Shown here piece after piece: positions 49,901 to 59,669 of a stretch of DNA of 64,000 nt; position 1 is the stretch's first letter; every line of letters starts with the position of its first letter. Where the stretch lies: assembly GCF_000003815.2 (NCBI RefSeq), contig NC_049992.1, forward strand, positions 1,955,789-2,019,788. Direction: 5' to 3'. The notes under the pieces are model-generated. The model searched no databases and had not been told where the DNA came from. It was given only the letters and a program-made list of their open reading frames with translations. Source of the stretch: Branchiostoma floridae. Taxonomy: Eukaryota > Chordata > Leptocardii > Amphioxiformes > Branchiostomatidae. Position numbers and translations under genes: made by a program.

Positions 49901-51287
49901 GAACGGAGCGATTCGTACAGCGATTCTAGTCTTGTTAGTTTTTGAATCAATGCTCACCGCAAAGACATGTATAGCGTTCCAAATCATGCAAACGTAGTGC
50001 ATTGTCAAAATCTAATATCTTAATTGTTTCTGTTTTGCTATAGGTTTTGGCAAACCGACAGTCTTGTTGATAAACGACGAGTATGGGACTTCCAAGGGAG
50101 GAATTTCTACCATCAACTGCCAGCTGGGCCAAATCCTGGCCAAGGCCAAGGCAGTCGTGTACGCCACAGCCCTACGAGTGCCGAAACAAGACCAGGAGGA
50201 AGCAGACAGAGATGGCGTCAAACTGATACAACCAGTTCAACTAGACGAAGATTCGGTGCCAACGCTAGACTGGCTTACCAAGTACCACAGTGTCCACTAC
50301 CCAAACCTCCCACAGGACGTCACCTGCATCATCGGCCACGCTGACATCACAGATACGGCGGCACGAAACATCTGGGAACAGCGCTATCCACAGGCAGACC
50401 TCATGACGTTCAACCACGTCATACCCGAGGATACAGAGTTCTTCAAGGGAGGTCAGAAGGCCATGAAAGCAAGGAAGAAAGAGAAGAATATTCTTCATAA
50501 CTCCAACAATGCAAAGGTAACTTTCTCGGTGGGCAGGCGAATCTTCGACCACTACAAGACCAAGTACAGAGGAGAAAAGAAACCACAGAGTCACCACATC
50601 TTTCTCCCGAAGCCATCCCACATGTTCCTTGCCATCGATGTGAATCCTGTAGACAAAGACTCAGAGAAGGTCGTCCTGTCCATCGGCAGGGTGAGGAAGG
50701 TGGAGAAGCTGAAAGGTCATGACCTCATAGCACAGTCCATGAGGAAAGTGGTGAGGATAATCAAGAATGTCCGTTGGGCCGTGCGTGGCATCAGCGAGGA
50801 TGATTGGGAGACGAGCCTGAAAATCCTGGAGGACAACTTGAACAGCCCCGATCTGAATCCCACCCTCCTGCCGTACGGAACCCAGGAGGACATCAGGGAC
50901 GACATGATGACAGCCCACCTGGTCCTGATGCCGTCCCGCTCTGAGCCGTTCGGACTGGTCGGCCTGGAGGCCATCGCGGCGGGCATCCCCGTCCTCATCT
51001 CCGACAAGACCGGCCTGGCAGGGATGATCCTCGACCTGATCAAACAGAAGAAGCTCAGCGCAGAGCACAGGCACGTCATCGTGGAGACCAGCGTGAATGA
51101 CTTCGATCGAGCCGGAGACGCGAAGAGGTGGGCAGACAGAATCGTGGACATCCTCAACCACAGCGACTCGGAGTTCGCGAAAGCCGCCCGGTTGAAGCGG
51201 GAGCTGGTGGAGTCCAGGTACTGGGAGGAATCCCACCGCACCTTCCTGCAGGCCTGCGGCATCCCGGCTGGAGCTGCAGATCTGTAG
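40990..51287 (+). CDS. Gene D: LRR-Roc-COR-ZU5-UPA-like-TM-glycosyltransferase
   Basis: Proposed exons are 40990-45280, 45436-45575, 46003-46265, 46442-46935, 47128-47196, 47313-47522 and 50044-51287. They sum to 6711 bases (2236 residues) with all phases matching. The start MATPNSLKEKMKPVEW follows an acceptor at 40970. LRRs fill residues ~20-840, the longest array here. Roc has GEKMAGKTS from 862, DFGGHD at 909 and SKSD at 971-974. COR spans ~1137-1424, followed by ZU5 (~1431-1565), a UPA-like region (~1566-1730), a polar linker, a TM helix (~1784-1807) and a glycosyltransferase (1823-2236). The 2.5-kb last intron contains repeats and an alternative TM exon (49420-49501), so the glycosyltransferase may instead be a separate gene. 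PIDD1 has LRR-ZU5-UPA-death domain; I see no death domain here. Confidence 0.72.
45436..46935 (+). CDS. ZU5 and UPA-like exons of gene D
   Basis: The first exon gives FEVGPEGCLVHHGGVTLEFPKGCV, the ZU5 opening strands. The second gives FLRPVTVRLPWVW and ends in TDHFQG. The third starts FWVLEFLQKPGKAIVRWAQQ and continues as a beta-rich 165-residue region in the place of a UPA domain. In PIDD1 and FIIND proteins the ZU5/UPA boundary carries a self-cleaving HFS or SFS motif. Here the His and Phe are kept (1562-1563) but Ser is replaced by Gln (1564), exactly at an exon border, so self-cleavage is probably lost. Confidence 0.7.
45781..45992. mobile_element. Small MITE-like element in the ZU5 intron
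   Basis: The ends tgtaaataca and tgtatttaca are inverted repeats. The interior is full of repeated ttcgcggt/accgcgaa blocks in both orientations. It is about 210 bases with no coding capacity. Confidence 0.65.
47313..47522 (+). CDS. Transmembrane exon of gene D
   Basis: The exon encodes a basic, proline-rich segment (RKRTPSHQHREARPERIEPF), then VSPIFLAIAMIAVVVAVVYQ, a convincing membrane helix, then an acidic glycine-rich end (SGGGEDG). Donor GACG|GTTAGT at 47522. It is phase 1 at both ends, like the other cassette exons, and so could be inserted or skipped without a frame shift. It would place the LRR-Roc-COR-ZU5 part and the glycosyltransferase on opposite sides of a membrane. Confidence 0.7.
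47778..49412. repeat. Compound repeats between the TM exon and the glycosyltransferase
   Basis: Unit A (tggtaggattgctaatagag..., ~115 bases) lies at 47778-47893 and 49030-49142. Unit C (gttgatgtctttgcacaacc..., ~115 bases, with AATAAA) lies at 48911-49028 and 49303-49412. The order is A-x-C-A-y-C, with x about 1 kb and y about 160 bases. Within x, two diverged ~210-base copies (48450-48590 and 48660-48800) are in tandem. Inverted pieces gctacgcggtttgggg and ccccaaaccgcgtagc flank part of C. This fits LTR-like or TRIM-like debris. No coding frame is supported. Confidence 0.65.
49420..49501 (+). CDS. Alternative first exon with signal-anchor helix for the gene D glycosyltransferase
   Basis: ATG at 49420 opens 27 codons giving MDLWWPITVAVGLPVAIFGI and then WFSVFRK, a membrane helix with a basic end, followed by the donor AAAG|GTGAGA in phase 1. 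Spliced to 50044 it would give a 441-residue type II membrane glycosyltransferase of Golgi/ER layout. No acceptor precedes it, so it would be a first exon. Unit C of the repeat ends 8 bases upstream and could provide the promoter. Confidence 0.5.
50044..51287 (+). CDS. GT-B glycosyltransferase module of gene D
   Basis: It begins after the acceptor gttttgctatag (50043) with FGKPTVLLINDEYGTSKGGI and ends with the same residues as the copy in gene B (CGIPAGAADL). The SEPFGLVGLEAIAAG donor-site signature is intact. The middle third (about residues 130-210 of the module) is the most diverged from the gene B copy, while the last ~430 bases are nearly identical. Together with gene B it shows that a glycosyltransferase cassette is shared by two Roco genes with otherwise different tails. 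Confidence 0.85.
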
Positions 51288-52250
51288 AGGTTAGGGGGCA
51301 ACAGTGGGAGCGGCGATGCAGCAATCGTTCTGGTAAGCTGTTTTGATTACTTAATGCCATCTCATGGAAGAATTATATTTTGTAAAAATTAGCTTCTTCA
51401 ACTAGTTCTAATCCCTTTTTGCTGACCACCTCACAACATTAATTCAGAACTTGCAGTTGCCCATGTCTACAGCCTGTTCTGAAAGTTCAAGCAAAGCCAT
51501 CCACAACCACAATGGTATTGTACCTTAAATAGTTGTTTAGAGCTTCATTGCTTTTTGTTTACAGACCTGACTGAGACAAATGGGCCGACCGGATGCAGTA
51601 AGAGCTCACGGGGACCCTTAAGCCTGGCAAGAACTCATGATGTGAGTAATATATGAAACTGCTATGAAAATGTTATTCTTGAATGTGTTACTTTCTGTAA
51701 ATGGACAGACGCCCCGAAGAAAACTGCAGCCGTACCTACCGTTGACTGTTTAAACGGCTGACTTTCTTTAAGGTCATCTTTACAATGAAACCCTTAAATA
51801 TTTTGGCCTTACGATTAGAACTTTATCATAATATATAATAGAATATATCAACCCTGGCTTTTCCATCTTATATGAGACTTTATGTTTTGCCTAATGTTAA
51901 AGCTGCTGGTAACTTATTCAAATGCCACTGCCTTTGTATTTGGACGCTCTTTCAGTGATCACTTACAATATACACCCCCATTGTCTTTCCAGGTCATCAC
52001 TGAAGTGAGATACTTCAAGTGATATTCAACCGGAGTACAAGCAGAATTAGGAAGGATCTACTGAGACTCCGTTTGACAGATATATAAAACTTCCTATGGG
52101 AGTAGTTTGCGTGAATTATTACAGCATGTTGTTGTAATTTATTACACCGTTTCCCAACAGTAAAGAGTAGAGCTGCGGGAAAAATGTAAAATGTCTCATT
52201 TTTGAGATAAAGGAAATCTACCCCTGTAGATAAATCAATCAATAAACCTC
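51288..52250 (+). other. Spliced 3'UTR of gene D
   Basis: A donor at 51332/51333, an exon at 51565-51641 and a third exon from 51993 are the counterparts of the gene B 3'UTR exons, with gtcatcactgaagtgaga opening the third in both. AATAAA at 52241. Confidence 0.6.
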
Positions 52251-52310
52251 GATTCCAGTTATGAGCAGCGTTTATTTACGTCTTAATCCTTCCTATCACC
52301 ATGTAGAATA

Positions 52311-52640
52311 GCGTGAATGTGAGTCAGCACCAAGGACAGGTCTGTCTGCCTATGTGTGAATGTGAGTCAGCACCAAGGATAGGTCTGTCAACCTATGTGT
52401 GAATGTGAGTCGGCACCAAGGACAGGTCTGTCTGCCTATGTGTGAATGTGAGTCAGCACCAAGGACAGGTCTGTCTGCCTATGTGTGAATGTGAGTCAGC
52501 ACCAAGGACAGGTCTGTCTGCCTATGTGTGAATGTGAGTCAGCACCAAGGACAGGTCTGTCTGCCTATGTGTGAATGTGAGTCAGCACCAAGGACAGGTC
52601 TGTCTGCCTATGTGTGAATGTGAGTAGCACCAAGGACGAG
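52311..52640. repeat. 43-bp minisatellite, about 7 copies
   Basis: Same unit as the 47-copy array at 19542-21577 and in the same place relative to the glycosyltransferase. The array existed before the duplication and later changed length in one or both copies. Confidence 0.95.
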
Positions 52641-54001
52641 CTACTCCGTGAATGTAGTGCAATGATGAAGTGGTAAACCTAATAGTGAGCTACACGAACT
52701 GCTAACAGGTGTTTCCCTAAACTACATTTGAGTTATAAGACAGCTTTCGTGTGCGAGTTTTAATGCGGACTCCTAACGGCTATGTCAATAGCTAATAGAC
52801 CCAGAAAGGCGATCATATTAGGCTCTTAGTTCAGTTAAGTATTCACGTAGTAGACGTGTATTGTCATCATGTAATAGACGCGTATTGAATGATAAGCGTG
52901 GCTCCAGGGGCTCGTCGTTGGGCAGTCACACTTCCCAATTCTACCTAGGTTTCAGACTCTTACTTTGGTTCCTATGACGTAGTGTTTTGGGGACAACCAC
53001 AGGGTATTCATGCGATAACATTCCACGCCGTAAAGCGTGGTGTGTTTATAATTGACTAGTGAGGCAAAACATGTCAAGACTCTGCTTAGTATCAATAGCT
53101 TTCAGGGGCACACATACTTTCTTGCTGGGAAAACAAACAGACCTGACACTGCTACTGAGGTAACATCTGCATGTCATTAGCACGATGATTGACATGTTTG
53201 CACGCAACAGGTAGCCGTTCAATGACAACCCAGACACAGCCACGCACCGTTACACCTGCGGCATGGTAGGGTAAGTTGCGGGGCCTACACTCAGGCTATT
53301 CATGGCTCTGGACCCGGGTCGCGGCCATTGTTTTGAGTTATTCACAGTAGAAACATCGTTTCGTGTAAAAGGTGACACCAAAATTATCATAAAAGTTGTC
53401 TGTCATAAAATCCAACTGTTCTGTTTAGTGGCGATGGTGTGGCATACATTATGTTGGGCTCGGAATCAAGAGGTCCTGGACTCGATACTCGCCATGCCAC
53501 CGACATTGTGCCCTTCGGAAAGACACTTTACACAAATTGTCCTTACAGTTGAGTGGCGCCCATGGAGCCACTCGGCTAAACATGTGTTCCCAAAACACAC
53601 ACACACACAGTCTGTCACAGTGCGCCGATGTGCCCACATGTATTTGCCACCATGAGCCGTGGATGCTTTTTGCCGCTAATGAGGAGGATTTGGCCTCACG
53701 TATACAAAACACGTTTCACCTGTAGATAATTGCATTGGGACTTAATCAAATTCTAGGCTTTACGTATACGGTCACAAAACAGACCAAGCGCTTCTTAACA
53801 CGCGTGTCTGGTTCAAACGCTTTGCTAACCGACCCCCCGTACGTGGCTGTATGCAGCCAAATAGACCCGACAGGCTACACTGATTTTCCTGAATGCAGTG
53901 GCAAGTTGATTTATACATTTGCACGCAACAGGTAGAATCTCCATGACAACCGGATCAACACCAGGTACACATTTGCGTAAGGGGGAGTAACGCACCGACG
54001 G

Positions 54002-54234
54002 AGGGGCCCACAGTTCCTGCAGGGCCTTGTAGGGCTTAGGCCCCGGGCCGGACAGGCTCGCCACTCTTTTTCCGAATTTTCAACGACAATGAACAATAGG
54101 AGGACAAGGAGCTGACAACATTTAAAGCTTGTGGCGTCTTCTTGCGGAAGGAATAAGAACTAAACGGCAAAATCAAGCAAGACTTGTGCAAGGCCATCTC
54201 TAACTTTCGTTGTTTTTCTACCTGCTGACTAAAC
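54002..54234 (+). promoter_or_regulatory. Type II module with donor, candidate promoter and 5'UTR exon of gene E
   Basis: Closely matches 23223-23471, starting ggggcccacagttcctgcag and ending at the donor CTAAAC|GTGAGT (54234/54235). The acceptor 5' of gene E (ttcttttcag, ending at 61851) could receive it, across a 7.6-kb intron holding the foldback element. Confidence 0.4.
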
Positions 54235-55158
54235 GTGAGTTCAAAACTTTTCCTCAGTAATACCTTTTTATAGACTGACGTTTGTGCCTCCTAAAACACT
54301 ATATGGCAAGGTTTAGCGGTGTTTTTATTAACTTATATGTACAATGCTTTGCTGCATTTAAGAAAAAATAGCACGAGAACTATAGAGTAACGACGTTTGC
54401 CATTGAAAACTACCCACCATGTTCCCCACTGTACACAAGATAGATCTCGAATGGGACGGTCGATATTGCACATACCGTTTAGTGCCTTTGACTTTAAATC
54501 ATGGCGTTTGCGTTCGGCAAAGTGATTGAGTGAGCGAATGATCATGAGTGAGTGGAGTAAACGGCATACCAGGAGCATGAGTCATTGGGTGTAGCGATCT
54601 TTATGGTATTTGGCTAGTGCGTGGATGTTAGATTAAACAAAGATTAAGTGCTATCATTGGCCCCCTACTGCTTTTGCTACAGAAGAATTTCCGGTTTTTG
54701 TATCTTTTGTTTCAAGCAGGTATATAAAAATACAGTCCTGTTTACATGTCCAGCTTATATTTCTAGTATTCTGATTTGTTAAAGTAGCAATATGTCACAC
54801 AATCCTAGCACGTATAGAGAGATGTAGCAGCTACTTTGTGAACAAGTCACTGTTTACCCCACTCGACCCCAACCGTTAGACTCCACATTAATCTTTGTGT
54901 CGGTCGTATTTGATAACAGGTTTTCATGTCCAAGACTAGCCGAACTGTTTGGTCAGTTCCCAGTGACGCCGTTTAGATGCATGCTTGGTCTGGCGGTATC
55001 GGTGACTTTCTTCCATGGCTCAGCCGTACGTTTGTTTTGACGTCATTCCCATGACGTCAGTGTATCAGATAGATGCAATGTGGCACTTATTCTTGCCCAA
55101 GGTTTAATTAGCTATATCTCTACACTGATTTGTCGGATCATGTGGGCATCTGTTCGTT

Positions 55159-55616
55159 ATTGAATCAAGAAAGTCGTTTAAGAACCTGTTAGAAAGGTCA
55201 CTTTTAGACAATCAAACATTGAATTAGTCTCCTGTTCATTGTTTTGCTTTTCTACATTTTGCTTGCTTTTTTAGTTGTTACATTTCTTATGCTTTTATAG
55301 TTCTTTTTTTTACCGATATATGCTTAGTTATCAATTACTGAACTATTATAATTTCATGCTATTTTGTTAAATGGTACAATACTCTGGGTTATATTATTGT
55401 TTAATGTATAATTTTCACATCTATCCAATCTTTATACTCATCGTTATCAATATGCAAGCTTATGAATTGTTAAATTGTATTATGATTTATTACTTTTGGT
55501 TAAAGAGCATGTAAGCCACGAGGTTTGTTTCTCCCCCTGCACGTTCTTTCATCCTTCAATTTTTGTTATGTTGCCTTTTTAAAAATTGTGTAAAATAAAT
55601 CAAATCAATCAATTGA
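55159..55616 (+). mobile_element. LINE-tail-like insertion, defined by the paralogous empty site
   Basis: The gene B flank reads straight through gttcgttgggcctacag at 24515, whereas here about 458 AT-rich bases interrupt the same site. The insert ends in aaataaatcaaatcaatcaa, a typical LINE 3' tail. No coding frame. Confidence 0.55.
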
Positions 55617-55742
55617 AGGACCTGCAGTAGTTCCCGTGATGGAGCAATTAAGTAAACTTCTCTAGTTGTGTGGCACATAAAGGGCAGGCAGGTTAAAGTA
55701 TAAAGTTTAGTCCCATCGCCTTTTTTTGCGGTTGTAACTTAA

Positions 55743-58700
55743 GAGTCATTGCACGAGAGAACCAGGCTGAGGCCGGAAGATGGGGGTCGGCCAAATCGAC
55801 TCAAACTTTTTATGTGTGGTAGGTATGTGGAACTATGAACAGCCATATAGTGAAAACCCTCCAGCTATTTTTCGTTATGGCGTTCTGGGACCCCCCTCAG
55901 AGAACCTCTAAAATCCAACAATTTATGGCTGAAAATTACTGAACTTTCGATTGCTATCCTGATACATCTGATGAAGGTACGAACATAAGTTTTGCATTTC
56001 CATATAGCATGGGTCCTAAAGTGTTACAGACCAAAACTTGAAGATGATGCATTAAAGTTAAGAGGGTGTGCTAGGGGGTTACCTGAACCATTGAAAGCAG
56101 AATCTTTATCACTGTAAATTTCAGCAATTTTTAAGGCGCAATAACATCTATGCGCAGTGGGTCTGGTGAATGGTTTTAATGTTGCTAGAGAGAGGAACAT
56201 ATACTTATTCAAAAACAATCATAATCTATTTGGGCCATACATAACGCGAGCCATGAGAGGAGGGTCTTTATGGGGATTTTTCGGGTTTTGGGCTATAGTA
56301 AATCGGGTGTTTATATCACTTTATGGGGGTAAGTAATGGCAAATGTTTGTGTAGTTGCTTGTGAACCATGCATAATTGTCAAAATATCATTGATTGATAG
56401 GCAATATCAATTTGGGCTCCATATGGGGTATTTAGGGATACTAAAAAAGGAATTATGCTGACTTAATACATTTTTACTGTTGCTTTCTAATGTTATCAAA
56501 CCGGTACCTGTTCCTAAATTTCTTCGTACATACCAGCTATGTCGTGCACAATGAGAAGGCTCTACATGGGGGTTACCAGGACTCCACAAGTGTGATACCA
56601 TTTAATAAAATGGGCACATGAATGCAGATCTACTTCATACATATTGAGAATCATAGAACAAGACCACAACAAAGGTCAAGATTAACGGTCCAAATTTTGG
56701 GATGGATACGTGTACATTGTACTTTTTTCATCAATACGGGTGCAGTATAGGTACTGCTATAGACAAAAAGTATTACATCAATGGTTTGTTAGAATGGCCG
56801 AAAAATTTGCCTCCATTATCAAATCAGGTGAGGTGGTGTAGTCAGGAAGGTGAACAAATGACAAAACACACAGAGTATAATACTAGAATACCAAACAACA
56901 GATTCTTGATTTCGGTTCTTTCTCGTTTGGCCTTGGAATTGACGTTGGCATTCTACGAAATTAGTATACATGTACGTTTGCAGATTGTTTTGCAATCTAC
57001 GGCATATATTTGTTCGTTTTGTAGCTGCTTTGTATGAATTACAGTATGGTTCAAATCTAAACATTTTTTCTGACAATGATAAAAGCTGATAATTGATGTG
57101 CACACCACGAGCCAAAAACAAATCCTTTACATAGAAGTACATTAGATTTAAAAAATCTGATTAAACATTTAGCTGTAATTGCTAACAGATTGTGGTCGGG
57201 CCTAAAACTGGACATATTGCAATTGGGCACAAAATCTCTTGAAAGCCTTTTTTTAAGTTTTGGTAAATTACTTACTAATAGCTAAACTTACTTAGCAAAA
57301 CTCTGAAAAATCAATTTGCACATGTGCATGTGCCTAGGATAGTCTCCGATGCCTGTATGAAAGAAGGTGTCATGGAGCCTATAATGGGCAGATGAAAATG
57401 GTCTGATACAAGTTTTAGTTACTTTTAGCTTTAATGATTCAAGGCCGTTGGATATTGCCAGTTCACTCAAGTTTACATCATCATACATGACAAGATGGAT
57501 GCAGTCAACGCTAGTATATACACTGTCGTATGTTCACAGTGCCTGCCACTCGCCTTCCTCTTCTCTGATATCCCCTCTAGTTTATTGACTCCATGTCAGT
57601 GGCCACTGATTCTGTGCTTTCATGTTATTTCTGTGCTGCTGAACGGCTTGCACAATATTGTAATCTGCTTGGCTGTGATTTTTGTAATTTGTTACTTTTA
57701 TTCTTTCGTAGCGAAATTTTACAAAGGTGCCATCACCACATTAACAAAAGTGAACCAACTGTATTTTTTGTAAATTTACGTTTCGACAGTTTGCTTGATT
57801 TTTTGTGAGCTGTTTTATTTTGCAGATCGTACGATAGTGTTCCATTCTAAATGGGTTCTATATGTAAAAGTTTTGTGAAAGATTATGTTTTTGGTTTGTC
57901 CTTATGGTAATGGACGAATAGCCATTGGTGTACAGCACTTTGTAACCTAAACTGTGCCCTATGGTATACCGTAATTGATAAAAAAAGTACAATGTACGCG
58001 CAGTCATTGTTAAGATAGCCTTAATATTGACATTAGATAAAGGTAACTTCTTTCGTCCATTTCTTTAGTCGTATACTCGCATCAGTTCCCCAAATCAGCA
58101 TGATCTTATAGTGGTGAATGAATAGTCTGGCATACTAACAAACCATTGATGTAATGCTGTTTGTCTATAGCAGTACCTTTACTGCACCAGTATGGAATAC
58201 CTTAACTGATGAAAAAAGTACAATATACGTGTATCCATCCCCAAAGACGTTAATCTTGACCTTTGTTGTGGTCTTGTTCTATGATTCTCAATATGTATGA
58301 AGTAGATCTGCATTCATGTGTCCTTTCTTTTAAATTGTATCACACTTGTGGAGTCCTGGTAACCCCCATGTAGAGCCTTCTCATTGTGCACGACATAGCT
58401 GGTATGTACGAAGAAATTTAGGAACAGGTACCGGTTTGATAACATTAGAAAGCAACAGTAAAAATGTATTAAGTCAGCATAATTCCTTTTTTAGTATCCC
58501 TAAATACCCCATATGGAGCCCAAATTGGTATTGCCTATCAATCAATGATATTTTGACAATTATGCATGGTTCACAAGCAACTACACAAACATTTGCCATT
58601 ACTTACCCCCATAAAGTAATATAAACACCCGATTTACTATAGCCCAAAACCCGAAAAATCCCCATAAAGACCCTCCTCTCATGGCTCGCGTTATGTATGG

Positions 58701-59202
58701 CCCAAATAGATTATGATTGTTTTTGAATAAGCATATGTTCCTCTCTCTAGCAACATTAAAACCATTCACCAGACCCACTGCGCATAGATGTTATTGCGCC
58801 TTAAAAATTGCTGAAATTTACAGTGATAAAGATTCTGCTTTCAATGGTTCAGGTAACCCCCTAGCACACCCTCTTAACTTTAATGCATCATCTTCAAGTT
58901 TTGGTCTGTAACACTTTAGGACCCATGCTATATGGAAATGTAACACTTATGTTCGTACTTTCATCAGATGTATCAGGATAGCAATCGAAAGTTCAGTAAT
59001 TTTCAGCCATAAATTGTTGGATTTTAGAGGGTCTTTGAGGGGGGTCCCAGAACGCCATAACGAAAAATAGCTGGAGGGTTTTAACTATATGGCTGTTCAT
59101 AGTTCCACATACCTACCACACATAAAAAGTTTGAGTCGATTTGGCCGACCCCCATCTTCCGGTCTCTGCCTGGTTTTGCCTGGTTTTCTCGTGCAATGAC
59201 TC
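55743..59202. mobile_element. Large foldback element with ~1.05-kb inverted arms
   Basis: The left arm (55743 to about 56790) and the right arm (about 58135 to 59202) are near-perfect inverted copies, starting GAGTCATTGCACGAGA. TTAA flanks both ends (55739-55742 and 59203-59206). The 1.3-kb loop has no transposase frame. Near its right side a ~70-base piece of the arm is repeated (57965 and 58200). The small frames in the arms appear twice because of the inversion and are not genes. Confidence 0.85.
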
Positions 59203-59669
59203 TTAAAGGCAGTGGATAGATAGTCATGATGTGTGGATTACGGTTAGACATCCAGGTGATGAGATATTTGAGTAAAACTTTAATTTGAAATGGTATCAGA
59301 TCAGATGGTACCTGGGCAAACCGCTTTCTAATCGTACGAGCCTCGTGGGTTTCTCATGCTAGGGTCATGTCATAACAGACTTAGTGTAAAAACCAATGAG
59401 AAGAGACGGCCATGCGCCATTATGGCTCTAAATTCTGCAAATGTTTTCCGTTGAATACATGTAGAAGTTCGTGCTTTTTCAGTGGTGGGGACCAATCTGT
59501 GGCTCGTCACCAACATACTACGTGAGAACGTAATGATCTCTAAGTAATGAAAGCTATCTGACTGTATTACACTTAACAAACACACAATTTCAAAGTTACT
59601 AATGAAAATAAAACATTCCTCAAAACGTATCTCAGCACATAACAATGTGGATGTAAAATGGCTGATTGC

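Larger units (their letters stand above)
52730..55700 (+). repeat. Flank of gene D paralogous to the flank of gene B
   Basis: Collinear with 21905-24610, with extra bases at 55159-55616. No supported coding sequence lies here. Confidence 0.8.

Noticed and set aside
58346-58911. Small frames also seen on the opposite strand at 56024-56601
   Set aside because: They are the two inverted arms of the foldback element, so the duplicate frames are mirror copies without domains.
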